Part shown: positions 1-11,410 of the stretch, piece after piece
Position numbering within the stretch: the stretch's first letter is position 1
How the letters are laid out: each line of letters opens with the position of its first letter
Notes under the pieces: generated by a model
Database searches by the model: none
The model's input: the letters and a program-made list of their open reading frames with translations, nothing else
Told to the model about the DNA's origin: nothing
Made by a program: the position numbers and the translations under genes
DNA from: Bolinopsis microptera
Lineage: Eukaryota > Ctenophora > Tentaculata > Lobata > Bolinopsidae
Direction of reading: 5' to 3'
Assembly: GCF_026151205.1 (NCBI RefSeq)
Contig: NC_087076.1
Coordinates: 19,275,919 to 19,339,918, forward strand
DNA: 64,000 nt

Positions 1-1370
1 ACATAGCACAAATTTTATGTGATTTACTATTGGTATATGCCTAGAAAAAGAAGTCATTTTAAGCTGAATAATGGCACACAGTGCAACAAAATTGTGCCAC
101 ATTAAACAAAAAAGGCACACCGCTCCCTCAAACAATATTCTGAACTAAAAGGAGTGCCATTTAGCAGTAAGAATGACTATTTCTGTCAAATAAGTCACTT
201 TTTACTGATTTTCAGGACACATTTGTTGTTTAAATTTTCAGGATATAACTAAACTAAGATTCGTATCTGCAACATAAACAATTTGGTGGTTTGAGATGAT
301 TAATAATTCTGATATTGACTTACAATAGTTGGTAATTCCCACGCTGGCTGCAGCAGTCACTACAGCTAATTAGTGGCACTCTAATATTATTATCTTTTTT
401 TGACCCCTTTATGAACACATTACTTTCCGAAATAGATGCTTAAACTAACACTTGTACACCCATGGATCAAGAAATAGACAATTTTTGTCTTTTTACATCA
501 TTTATCTATATGACTGATATGCTGAATTTGGGCACTCGGGACATAATTGAGTGTAAGCAGTACAGAGTTCAAGCCGTCTTTTAACTGATTAATGGCACCT
601 TCAATCTAAAAGTCAATAAGGTGACTGAAAAAGAGAACTAAAATTTCGATACTTATTTCATCAATTAAAAAAAGATAAATTTCAAGCTGATACATGTGTG
701 ACTTTTTGCTGATATCTCGCACATAGACATGTAAGAATAAGTTTAAAGACACAACCAAACATTATCTTATCCAGAAAATAGCACAGTTACGCCTTGATCT
801 TTTTAATATTTTGACAAGAACCATCAATAGAGCAGTCGTATTCAGATATAAAAATGACTTTTTGCTGGATTCTGTCACTTACTGGAATTGCTAATAATGA
901 CTAAAATGCTGAAAACAGTTACTCGCTCCAATCTACTAGTGTTATGTGAACAATATTTGAGCAAAATATGGCGAAATCAATGGAATTAGTCAATTGGAGG
1001 TTAAAATGGTTTGCTGATTTTTGGCACTCAGTTTAATTGCTCATAAGTCATATTCTGCTTGAGCCTGGAACTTCGTTTTTTCAAATCACAACTGCTGAAT
1101 ATTTTCACTTCATCCTATGTACAAATGTATGGTTGCACTTTAAAAAGCATTGCGACTTTTTCCTCATTTTGTGCACTCTACTTTGAAAAAGGTGAAATCA
1201 GCAACTCACCACACTTAAAAAAAAACGTGTCCTTATGCATAATTTTGCATATGCCCAATGCCCATAATATATTTTATGGGAGTAGCCGTAAGAAAAGCAT
1301 GAGCCTAAAATGGACAGTTTTGGTTATTGTGACCCTCATGGACGTTTTTGAGGCCTAAACACTGGTAGAA
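1..1370. repeat. Degenerate tandem repeat region, period about 150 bp
   Basis: No gene is visible. A loosely conserved core resembling GACTTTTTGCTGATTTT, followed by a GCACTC-like word, recurs near 203, 573, 703, 851, 1008 and 1151. The later copies are spaced roughly 130-157 bp apart. The open frame at 1059-1358 falls inside these units and shows no protein-like pattern, so I read the block as a decayed satellite. Confidence 0.4.
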
Positions 1371-2425
1371 ATATAGACTGAGGGAAATTAGCATGACAAA
1401 CGTGTCAAGTCAAAAATTTGGAAAAATCAGAAAAATTCGTTTGTCTATCATAGTCGCATCCAATGTCCTTCACATTTTCAAATGGCTTTGATGCGCAAAA
1501 AATTGAGTATTTGGTCTAAAAAATTAATCGGACTCCTGAAACCACAGAATGTGTTCACTATGGCAACGTGAAAGTTTTGCATTTTCAAAAAAGGAAAAAA
1601 TTTCACCTCACACGGTTGCCTGTTTTTATCAACGGGGAATAAAATGAACATAAAAACAGGAAGAGAGTGCAATGATCTCAGGGGATAGTTTGTTAAAAAT
1701 GAGAAAATGTTATGCAAATAAAAAAAGTAATCAACCAATCCCAAAATAGAGTGGACCGTGGCCAGTGCCTTCTTTTTGCAAACAAAATGAAATGATTTAA
1801 ATCACTACCGTAGAATGGGGGAACTTCGCAATTTAAATCACTACAATCTCAATTAATGCAGAATGATACCGAGAATTAAATCGGTTGCTCGCTTTTCACT
1901 GGCGACTGGCGACGGTCCACTTTACAGTTTACCCAATTTTTAATTATGCGATTGGTGATAAACGTTACAATTTGGTGATAAACGTTACAATTTGAAGTTA
2001 GAAACCTACCGTTTGCGCAGAGATACATCGGTTGGGCCAGGATGAATATCAATAAACACTTGATGCTTAACATCCTGAGCAGCCAACAGTTATTGGTGTC
2101 TTGTAAATTAATATTTATAATAATCTTTAACAAAATCTTCGTTTTCAAAAGTCTTATCGAATATCAGAAAGAGAGAATAGCGTGGTTTTAGTCCGCATTC
2201 CATCTTCCATCACATAAATAATTCTTTTCGATCGTAAATACAAGTCCTATTCCTAATAATCTTAAAAAATAAATGACTTCAAGCACTCAGTGCTTGACTG
2301 AGTATCGACTACTAACTCAAAGGAATTGGGGCTGACTTTTATAGTGTCCATCCTTCTGCTCGAGAAAAGAAGAATACGTAATTTAGCTTTATTTGAAATT
2401 CTAGCTCATTCTGAGGGAAAAATTA
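1371..2425. other. Non-coding stretch with short duplications
   Basis: No recognisable gene. A 20-bp direct duplication lies at 1954-1993. A segment at about 1749-1905 resembles 5319-5480 (shared words such as GCAGAATGATACCGAGAA and AGTGGACCG), so it is one copy of a dispersed repeat. Confidence 0.5.
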
Positions 2426-2503
2426 ATTCAGCCGATCGATCGATCTTAAAATAACACAATAGAGATTCAGCCGATCGATCAATCTTAAAATAACACAATA
2501 GAG
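2426..2503. repeat. 39-bp tandem duplication
   Basis: Two adjacent 39-bp units (2426-2464 and 2465-2503) start ATTCAGCCGATCGATC and differ at one base visible by eye. Confidence 0.85.
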
Positions 2504-2605
2504 ATTCGATGGCATTATGAAACGATTTCTATTAGTAATCTCAACCAAAGTGTTAAATCAAAAAGGTATGGACATCACGAGACCGACCAAACAAATCAAT
2601 CTGCT

Positions 2606-2770
2606 CCAAGGGATTGCAAACCAACAATGGATCAAACCACCTTGCTATTAATATCAAAACAAAGAACGGTGAAATCTGCCCCAAGGGATTGCAAACCAAC
2701 AATGGATCAAACCACCTTGCTATTAATATCAAAACAAAGAACGGTGAAATCTGCCCCAAGGGATTGCAAA
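2606..2770. repeat. 75-bp tandem repeat, about 2.2 copies
   Basis: Units begin CCAAGGGATTGCAAACC at 2606, 2681 and 2756. The copies are essentially identical. Because 75 is a multiple of three, the array is open in frames on both strands, which creates false repeat-protein ORFs. Confidence 0.9.
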
Positions 2771-2780
2771 CCAACGGTAA

Positions 2781-2939
2781 TCGTACTCTAGTGCGACACG
2801 TACTCTAGTGCGAAGTCCGACAAAAACACCATCTGTCACACTACAGTACGTGTCGCACTACGATCCAGGTAGCGTACTCTAGTGCGACAGTGTCGATCTT
2901 GGAGGTTTCGCACTAGGGTACGTGTCGCACTAGGGTACG
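2781..2939. repeat. Small inverted-repeat (foldback-like) element
   Basis: The left arm at about 2782-2812 contains two copies of a CGTACTCTAGTGCGA word. The right arm at about 2908-2939 is its reverse complement with roughly two mismatches (TCGCACTAGGGTACG twice). Partial copies of the same word lie between them near 2845-2895. No target duplication was recognised. Confidence 0.6.
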
Positions 2940-3756
2940 TGAACCCAAACCAACAATCCATTGAAGCATATCTGTAATATTTGAGCAGACTTAGAGGGAG
3001 TTTGAGGTGTTGTTCACTACCGTAAAATCAGTCTAAGACTTTCCTGGTTCTTACCCATGTAAACGTGTGTTAGGCAGTACCCTCGTCTCATTTGTCCCTA
3101 CTGTGTACCCAAACACACTTGAATACCCAATCATGCAGCTGCTGTTTGTAGACACCAGAGTTGCCCCTTAGGCTCAGAGACATTACCCGTTTTCTTACTT
3201 TGTATTTGTAACACTACATTATAGTGTAACGCATCATATTATGCCCGTAATGCTTTGGCTTTATATTAAATTCTAAATTCCCCTAGTTACTGTCTCGGTA
3301 AAATAGTTTGTATTATATTTCTGGTGTGACAAGTAACGACAATTTGGATTTAGACTATTGGTGCTGACATCATGAAACCAGAAACACACTGTTCGGGGTT
3401 TTCCAGATATAATGAAATCATATCATAATATACGGTATTCACGGTTCTGTCAACTCAAGAAGATTACTCAACCATTCCTAAAAGAATGATACTAGATCTT
3501 GATATGATCACCTGGTTGCAAGGTGCCCTCTAAAACACGATAATCAAATGATGTGTCAACCGTCCGGCGCCCTGGAGGCACAGTAAAGGTGAGGTGCGTC
3601 GCTAAAAACTAAAGAGTTCTCGTCTTGGTTGGCGACTCTTTTCATCTTGATGAAATTCATGATTCTATTAGCTGAATAGTTAAATGAAATGGAGGTTCGC
3701 TGTACAAATGTTGTAACACCTGATTGACACCATCTGGCTGGATTGCCATTTTAAGT
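2940..3756. other. Upstream region of the protease gene
   Basis: I see no gene or clear repeat. It is the probable upstream regulatory region of the gene at 3812. Confidence 0.4.
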
Positions 3757-3766
3757 ATATATAATA
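3757..3766 (+). promoter_or_regulatory. TATA box of the cysteine protease gene
   Basis: The sequence TATATATAAT lies 46 bp before the ATG at 3812. Transcription starting about 30 bp downstream would leave a 5' UTR of roughly 20 bases. The position and the lack of other TATA-like words nearby support it; the start site is inferred. Confidence 0.6.
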
Positions 3767-3811
3767 TTTAGACTGACCCAAAATCCACTCACTTCAGATT
3801 TAACCACAGCC

Positions 3812-4831
3812 ATGAACACTCTGCTCATACTAATCCTCTCACTAGCTTCCTGCTCGGGCTACACACTCCAGGCCGAGGAAGGTCTCCAGTCCCCTCGAGC
3901 TCTTTTCGCGCTCTTCCAGGAGTTTCAGGCTCAAGGTGGACGACTTTACAGCCTAGCTGAGGCACCAATGAGGATGAAACTCTTCAGGAAAAGCTTAAAA
4001 AAGATCGTAGAACTGAACTCGCAGCGCAACACATGGGAAGCTGGCCTGACACTCTTTGCAGACTTGACCGAGGAAGAGCAGGCCCAGTACAGAGGTATGA
4101 ACGACTCCCTGTACACTCCATCAGGCAGAACAGCTCCCTCCTCCTCGCCTGGTGCTCCCACCTCTCTGGACTGGAGAGCAACTGGTCACGTGTCACCGGT
4201 CAAACTACAGAAGGGCTCTTCCTGCTGGACCTTCGCTACCGTCACCTGTCTTGAGGGGCTCTACAAGGGTCTGACAGGAGATTTGATGGAGTTTGCTGAC
4301 CAGGAGCTCATGGATTGTGTATACCCCACAGACGATGACATTAGGAATGGAAGAGGGTTCTACACGGAGGCATTTGATTGGATCACGAAAACCGGACGAC
4401 TTGGTCTGAGAAGTGAAGCACCCCACACAGGTAGAGATGGAGCTTGTAACTACGGGAGGAAAACTAACGCGTTAGCTGGGTATAAGCTGACTGGGTACAT
4501 GGACACTGTGAGAAGTGAAGCTGGTGTAGTGGCTGGACTCTCTCAAGGTCCTGTTGCTCTTGCAATACAAATGTACAGGAGTAGCCTACAATATTACAAA
4601 AGAGGGATTTACAGGTACAGCACCTGCCCAGGGACTGGGGTAGACCACGCTGTGACTGCTGTAGGTTACACCCCGGAGGCTATAATCCTCAAGAACAGTT
4701 TCGGAACCAAATGGGGAGACCAAGGGTACATCTACTGGGCTCGAGGCATGGCCGGACACAATTGTCTTCTTTTCCAGGACGGGGCATATCCTCTTCTTGT
4801 CAAGGACAGCGAGGTGGAGATGGAGGAGTAA
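3812..4831 (+). CDS. Cathepsin L-like (papain family) cysteine protease, intronless
   Basis: This is a secreted or lysosomal endopeptidase precursor of 339 residues, typical in length for cathepsin L. Residues 1-16 form a hydrophobic signal peptide. Residues about 30-95 are an I29-type inhibitory propeptide with the LFADLTEEE signature. The mature enzyme starts near 117 (APTSLDW). The catalytic set is present: oxyanion Gln133, Cys138 in SSCWTFA, His279 in GVDHAVTAVGY and Asn295 in LKNSFGTKWGDQGY. Oddities: the loop before the nucleophile is one residue shorter than the usual QGxCGSCW, so the disulfide cysteine three residues before the catalytic Cys is missing, and the family's common CWAF is CWTF. 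The gene has no introns, unlike most animal cathepsin L genes, which may mean a retrocopy, but it has its own TATA box and polyA signal. The ATG context ccacagccATG fits a eukaryotic start. Confidence 0.93.
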   Translation: MNTLLILILSLASCSGYTLQAEEGLQSPRALFALFQEFQAQGGRLYSLAEAPMRMKLFRKSLKKIVELNSQRNTWEAGLTLFADLTEEEQAQYRGMNDSLYTPSGRTAPSSSPGAPTSLDWRATGHVSPVKLQKGSSCWTFATVTCLEGLYKGLTGDLMEFADQELMDCVYPTDDDIRNGRGFYTEAFDWITKTGRLGLRSEAPHTGRDGACNYGRKTNALAGYKLTGYMDTVRSEAGVVAGLSQGPVALAIQMYRSSLQYYKRGIYRYSTCPGTGVDHAVTAVGYTPEAIILKNSFGTKWGDQGYIYWARGMAGHNCLLFQDGAYPLLVKDSEVEMEE

Positions 4832-4887
4832 AGAATCCAAACTTTTGAAATTCAGTTTTTAAATTATGATGTGTGATGAAATATTTC

Positions 4888-4893
4888 AATAAA
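4888..4893 (+). terminator. PolyA signal of the protease gene
   Basis: AATAAA lies 57 bp after the stop codon at 4831, in an AT-rich 3' UTR. Confidence 0.75.
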
Positions 4894-5838
4894 ATCTTTG
4901 CTTTTTAATGGCTCATTGATTATATCTAGATGGTAGGTAAATGTAAATGGTCCAAAAGCTAAGCTAAAATAATTACCTTAGTCGGAAATATTATGGGGGG
5001 TCTAATTTGGTGTGAAAGCGGCAATGTGGTTATAATTGCGAAAAACAATGTATCAATATTTGAGATTTGAGATTTTTTCACGAAAGGAAAGTCGCAGTTA
5101 AAATTGTGGGGCGGTCGAATTTGTTTTTTTTTCGGGCCAAAGAACCATATTTATAACAGTCCATATTTTAACACCATATTGTTATTTATAACACCCATAA
5201 TTCGTGACCCGACGAGCTAATCGACCGTCCTCCCACTCAGCAACGTCCTCCCACTCAGAAGTAGAAGAGAACCTCCTCTATTATTTATATATACAATTAA
5301 ACCAAAACCCATACATGGGTAAAGTGGACCGCTGCTGGTGTCTCCCTTTCCCAAACAAAAGAGAATGATTTCAATTTGAATAACCGTCCTCGAATGCAGA
5401 ATGATACCGAGAAAATGGTATCGAACATTAATTTGTGTCTCAGAAAATGATACCGAGAATGGTCGCTTGCTTTCCCTGTTCTGTGTTCTCTCGTACTTTA
5501 TGAAAATGTCTCCCAAGAATGACAAAAAGAACAAATATTTAGTGAAAGCATTGTGCTCAAATCTTAGTGAACGTCATGATCTTTTCCCATTATTATTTTC
5601 GAACTACAGTCCAGGTAGCAACAAATCCGCACTTCCAGATGTGCGATTTAAACTATGTGTGTTTCACACGCACTGTCGAACTTCCTTCCACTACCTGAAC
5701 TGAAGTTAGATACGTACAGACGCTTATGTGGAAATCTTAGGTGTATTATACCCAACAATGACCGGCGAACTGATAGCTACTTCAGAAGCAATGAAACTAC
5801 GATCTTCTAAATAAAAGAAAAAAATCTTAGGTATAGTA
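4894..5838. other. Intergenic; holds a dispersed repeat copy
   Basis: No gene recognised. 5319-5480 is similar to 1749-1905 and carries the word GATACCGAGAA three times. The frames at 5217-5534 and 5401-5703 overlap this repeat and look incidental. A word AAATCTTAGGT occurs at about 5733 and 5822, just outside the inverted-repeat boundary at 5839. Confidence 0.5.
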
Positions 5839-6589
5839 TATATGGACACGTTCATTTGAGTTTGAGGATATTGGTAAATATAAGTGACCCTATTAAAAGG
5901 CACAGTGTAGTTGACTTTGTCACACTATGAAATTACACAAACCCTTGATGGTTAGGATAATCGTCTCATCCTCTAGGCTAACTTTGTCACATAACGATAA
6001 CTTAATCAGGTGATAAGATATCGCTTAAATACGGCCGGCACGGAAATGGTTAAATTGTCACACTATAAACATGTGACAGAGTAAATATGGACCCCTTGCT
6101 GCCGTTTTTGACCAAAATTTTGAGTGTCCAGTTGATTGGATGGGTACATATGACCATTACCTACATATTTCACGACTTTTTTCGTTAGATGGTGCACTCA
6201 GGTTTACTCTGTCACACATTTAAGAAAATATGTGAACAATGTTTAGGGAACCCTGATAAGCAATGCTGAGTAGTGTAGGTTTATTTAATGGCCAGGAAGT
6301 GCTAGGAATTGTTATTATATCATATAGTCGCAAGGAATTAAATTACAAAAGGCACAGACAAGTTTACTTTGTCACATAATCTTGATGATATCTGAACATG
6401 TGTGAAATTGAACGAATAATGATATACCTGCTTAAACCCTTTGTATTACGTACTATGGATCAAACAACACTGCTAGTACCATGCACCAGTCACATAAATC
6501 ATTATCGGGTGGTAATATGTTAACAGTGTCACAATTAAACTACCGCAACATGGTCAAAAATAGGGTAATTTCGTCACAAAAATTATTAT

Positions 6590-7184
6590 AACTCTGTCAG
6601 CTCCTTGCTGGAAAAATAACTAGTTTATCGAAATTTTGTTGATGATAAAGTTACATAATAGTATTCTAATAGAGGTATACTTCTTCAAAATAGGGGCAAG
6701 ACATGTTTACTTTGTCACATCAGTTATTATAAGAGTTAGGTAATCGTCATCAGATTAACCGATCTTTTTCGAAGTATGGATCGATTAATATAGGCAATAA
6801 AGCATCCTAATTCCTGTGCCAATTTTAACACACTATCTTGATATTGTTGGGGCAGGAAAAGTTAATTTTGTCACATTTTCAGTGTCTTTGACAAATTAAT
6901 CTAAAATTGTTAAACTTGAGCTCTGATGTTCTGGACAATATTCTACCAATCGCGAAATGTTGAATTCTAATAGAGTTATAGATCTTCAAAATAGGGGCAA
7001 GACATGTTTACTTTGTCACATCAGTTATTATTAGAGTTAGGTAATCGTCACCACATTAAAATATATTTTTTTGTAGTTTGGATTGATTTATTTAGGTAAT
7101 AAAGCAGCCTATGCTAATTTTTACACACTATCTTGAAATTGTTGGGGCAGGAAAAGTTAATTTTGTCACATTTTTAGTGACTTT
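6590..7184 (+). repeat. About 300-bp satellite units, left side
   Basis: Two tandem units. The second runs 6889-7184; the first ends at 6888 and is diverged at its start. Shared landmarks are CAAGACATGTTTACTTTGTCAC, a GTTAGGTAATCGTCA block and GGGGCAGGAAAAGTTAATTT. The second unit continues at 10922 on the far side of the inserted foldback element. Confidence 0.8.
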
Positions 7185-9836
7185 AGTCGGATCCCAACCG
7201 TTCTAAAAGGCTATCTCGTTAGCTTTTCGTGTTAAAAGCGATTTCTCAACGGTTATCACCTCTCTAGATGATTCTTAAAACATTTGGACTTCATTGCATT
7301 TTTGAAATAAATGCAATGAGGGCGTTTTCGGCCACACCCTTTTTCAGGGTTTCGCGGTCACTCGAATTTTTGTATTTCAGCCCAGGAAGGTCTTAAAGAC
7401 TATTCCGATACACCAAAATGTGCCTAATAGCCATATTTATATACAACTTATGAAGCCACATATACCTTAAAATGCTTCGTTTCGGAAATATGGCCGAAAA
7501 ACGATTTTTGGCTTGACGCAGTTCATAATTTCCGTGATTTTTGGCATTTCCGCCTAGGAAGGTCGTAGAGACTATTCTGATACACTAAAATGTACATAAT
7601 GGCCACATTTATATACAACTTATAAAGCAACATATACCCTAAAAGACTTATTTTCGGAAATGTGGCTGAAAAACGGATTTTTGCCGAGCGAACAATGACA
7701 ATATTCACAAATGGGCTATTGGACTGTTAACTAGAAAGGTCTTAAAGACTCATGAGCAACACAGCATTTGTCACAAGATGTAAGATGACTCACTTTGTGT
7801 CCAAAAACACCTACAAAAATCGGAGAATGATCTACTTTATTGGGCATCTCTCTTAATGGGCCAGGCCAGCAGCATATTTGTGTCTTACGAAAGGGCAATT
7901 TTTCAAAATTACGGTTTCTTTAGTAAAGTTCAATGGGTCAGTTTCTAACAGCAAATTGTTCGCAATTGCCGACTCATGCACATCATATACTCAAAAACGC
8001 TCACTTTAGGAGTCATTAATAAATAACTACTACAATATGATTTGTGAAAACTCCAACAATTTTTCCTTGGCACCAATTTAAATAAAATGTGTGAAGTGCC
8101 AGACCAAAATTCAACTTCAAACTTTTTATTCATTCATGCCATGAAACCATGATATATGTACCAAGAATACCGGACCTAAAATAAATCGGCACTGGATCCG
8201 GGCCAGATTGTTGCTTGACCGCTGACCAGTACCCCACTTTATAATTATGATTGATTTCGCTACCTCGACCAATATTGGTCTGTAATCCCTGGATTGAGAT
8301 CTGTTGGCCGCAGTTTAATTTAGCTAATTTCCTATAATACCGCAGTGGTTTGGTTCCCACTTCAGAATGACCCCATATTCTTTTTTTCAGTCGCATAGAT
8401 TTTCCCATCGTATGATAATGTGTGTCGTTCCCTCGTTTTTTAATCAAGTGGTGACTGGCTATTTCTTCTGTTATTTCAGCTGTGAGCTGCCTCGAGATCT
8501 TATCTGGGGCATGGGCACAAATACTAGAACATTAGAACTGTAATTCTAGAACCTCAGATTACATGTGAAATTTTTCCAGCTTTGGGTAAAGTGGATTTTA
8601 GAGCGGGAGGGGTCTAAATGACCAAAATCTGAACGATCTCTTACTGACGGGACACTAAGGGACAAGGGACGGATCTCGGGCCTAATAGCTGTTTTTTAAT
8701 GAGAGGCTGGAGTCTGGACCTAGATGGTCAACGTGAGGATAGCATGAGGATTTAGGATGCTCTGCCTGCCTTTCGTGGGGTCTTGTAACCCCGAAAGCTG
8801 GTATATCTTATCTAAATTAACCTTGGTTACATCCCGTGCTGTTTCGAATATATAATTAGATTTATAGGTCCAATATCAAGCAAAAAAGTCTGATCTCCGG
8901 TACTGATGTTACACTAACATAATCTCCGACGCGAGGATCTCCGAAGTCCGATCTTAAAGTTGGATCTCAGAGCCAAAAAGAGGAACGTAAGCCTTGGTTC
9001 CCCTCTTTGAGAGTCAAACAGGAAATTCGGTGTTATAAACTCAAACTCGGATTCGTAGCACAATTGAAAAACCAAAGAACAAAAATCTTAATGAATTTCC
9101 CGACATCCTAAAATTAATATCAGGTCGTATTCGATTCAGTGGCCCAAACTCCAGTAGGTTACAAGACTTAAGTTCAAGTCGAGGAACACTTTGATTAAGA
9201 ATGATCCTTGTCTAGTTGGAGTTTTCGCATATCAAGCAGTAGTTATCTACTAATCACTCCTAAACTGAGCGTTTTAGAGTCGAATATCGAACCCTGCCAT
9301 TCGGCCAAGTAATCTTAATCTGAAGTTCTAGAATAACAGTTCTAATGTTCTAGTACTAATGTATTGTGTCCTAGATAAGATCTCGAGGCAGCTGTAATAA
9401 CAAAAGAGCTAGCCAGTAACCACTTGATTAAAAAACGAGGGAATGACACACATTATCATACGATGGGAAAATCTATGCGAACCAAACCACTGTGGTATTA
9501 CTATTATGGTAAATGAGCAAAATTTAACTGCAGCCAACAGATCTCAATCCAGGGATTACAGACCAATATTGGTCGAGGCAGTGAAGTCAATTATAATTAT
9601 AAAGTGGGGTACTGGTCAGCGGTCAAGCAACAATCTGGCCCGGATCCAGTGCCGATTTATTTTAGGTCCGGTATTCTTGGTACATATATCATGGTTTCAT
9701 GGCATGAATAAATAAAAAGTTTGAAGTTGAATTTTGGTCTGGCACGTCACACATTTTACACCTCTGGGACGACTTTCGCAAATGCGAGAGGAATGACCCC
9801 GAGGAGGGCTCCATTGGTTTTAGTAGGTTGCATATT

Positions 9837-9873
<37 letters not shown>

Positions 9874-10916
9874 ATTATAATTATAAAGTGGGGTATTGGT
9901 CAGTGGTCAAGCAACAATCTGGCCCGGATCCAGTTCCGAGTTATTTTAGGTCCCGTATTCTTAGTACATATCATGGTTTTATGGAATGAATAAATAAAAA
10001 GTTGAATTTTGGTCATTACATTTTGGCTAAATTGGTGCCAAGGAAAAATTGTTGGAGTTTTCACAAATCATGTAGTAGTTATTTATTAATGACTCCTAAA
10101 GTGAGCGTTTTTGAGTATATTATGATGTGCATGAGTCGGCAATTGCGAACAATTTGCTGTTAGCAACTGACCCATTGACCTTTACTAAAGAAACCGTAAT
10201 TTTGAAAAATTGCCCTTTCGTAAGACACAAATATGCTGCTGGCCTGGCCCATTAAGAGAGATGCCCAATAAAGTAGATCAATCTCCAATTTTTGTAGGTG
10301 TTTCTGGACACAAAGTGAGTCATCTTACATCTTGTGACAAATGTTGTGTTGCTCATGAGTCTTTAAGACCTTTCTAGTTAACAGTCCAATAGCCCATTTG
10401 TGAATATTGTCATTCAAGTTCGCTCGGCAAAAATCCGTTTTTCAGCCACATTTCCGAAAATAAGTCTTTTAGGGTATATGTTGCTTTATAAGTTGTATAT
10501 AAATGTGGCCATTATGTACATTTTAGTGTATCAGAATAGTCTCTACGACCTTCCTAGGCGGAAATGCCAAAAATCACGGAAATTATGAACTGCGTCAAGC
10601 CAAAAATCGTTTTTCGGCCATATTTCCGAAACGAAGCATTTTAAGGTATATTTTGCTTCATAAGTTGTATATAAATGTGGCTATTAGGCACATTTTGGTG
10701 TATCGGAATAGTCTTTAAGACCTTCCTGGGCTGAAATACAAAAATTCGAGTGACCGTGAAACCCTGAAAAAGGGTGTGGCCGAAAACGCCCTCATTGCAT
10801 TTATTTCAAAAATGCAATGAAGTCCAAATGTTTTAAGAATCATCTAGAGAGGTGATAACCGTTGAGAAATCGCTTTTAACACGAAAAGCTAACGAGATTC
10901 CGTTTCGTCTCAGACT
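7185..10916. mobile_element. 3.7-kb foldback element with very long inverted arms
   Basis: The left arm (7185 to about 8563) and right arm (about 9323-10916) are reverse complements. Strong identity begins at 7213 and ends at 10898; the outer 20-30 bp at each tip are only partly matched, starting AGTC on the left and ending GACT on the right. It sits inside a satellite unit: the uninterrupted sequence GTGACTTTGACAAA is split to leave ACTTT at 7180-7184 and ACTTA at 10917-10921, a 5-bp target duplication with one mismatch. Each arm has two internal repeats of about 175 bp containing CCTAGGAAGGTC or CCCAGGAAGGTC. The central spacer of about 760 bp has no convincing ORF, so the element looks non-autonomous. 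Confidence 0.8.
9585..10015. repeat. Internal duplication with poly-A tract in the right foldback arm
   Basis: About 140-160 bp of the arm (9585-9745) is repeated at 9878-10015. Between the copies lie about 70 bp of foreign sequence starting CACCTCTGGGACG near 9759 and a 29-30 A tract around 9843-9872. The left arm lacks all of this, so it is a secondary insertion, perhaps a retroposed fragment. Confidence 0.6.
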
Positions 10917-10921
10917 ACTTA

Positions 10922-11410
10922 GACAAATTTAACCTGAAATTGTTAAACTTGAGCTCTGGTGTTCTGGACAATATTCTACCAATCGTTTCTGAAAGAATGC
11001 TGAATTCTAATAGAGTTATAGATCTTCAAAATAGGAGCAAGACATGTTTACTTTGTCACATCAGTTATTATTACAGTTAGGTAATCGTCATCACATTAAC
11101 ATATATTTTTTTGTAGTTTGGATTGATTTATTTAGGTAATAAGGCAGCCTATGCTGATTTTTACACACTATCTTGAAATTTTTGGGGCAGGAAAAGTTAA
11201 TTTTGTCACATTTTTAGTGACTTTGACAAATTTAACCTAAAATTGTTAAACTTGAGCTCTGATGTTCTGGACAATATTCTACCAATTTTTTCTGAAAGAA
11301 TGTTGAATTCTGATAGAGTTATGGAATATATAGATCTTCAAAATAGGGGCAAGACATGTTTACTTTGTCACATCAGTTATTATAAGAGTTATTATAAGAG
11401 ACTATTTCAT
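10922..11410 (+). repeat. About 300-bp satellite units, right side
   Basis: One complete unit (10922-11223, about 302 bp) and the first part of another (11224-11410), in the same orientation as 6590-7184. The match breaks near 11410, where a GAGTTATTATAA word is duplicated and the array orientation appears to switch. Confidence 0.8.

Noticed and set aside
2553-2808. Repeat-protein ORFs on both strands
   Set aside because: They result from a 75-bp tandem repeat divisible by three; no family, signal or codon pattern supports translation.
4586-4840. Minus-strand ORFs over the protease gene
   Set aside because: They are shadows of the real + strand frame.
5217-5703. Overlapping 105- and 100-codon ORFs on opposite strands
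   Set aside because: They overlap each other and a dispersed repeat; no homolog-like pattern.
7523-10588. Matching ORFs of about 61, 90 and 105 codons in 7523-8447 and 9443-10588
   Set aside because: They are mirror images created by the foldback arms and differ by frame between arms; no selection for coding is visible.
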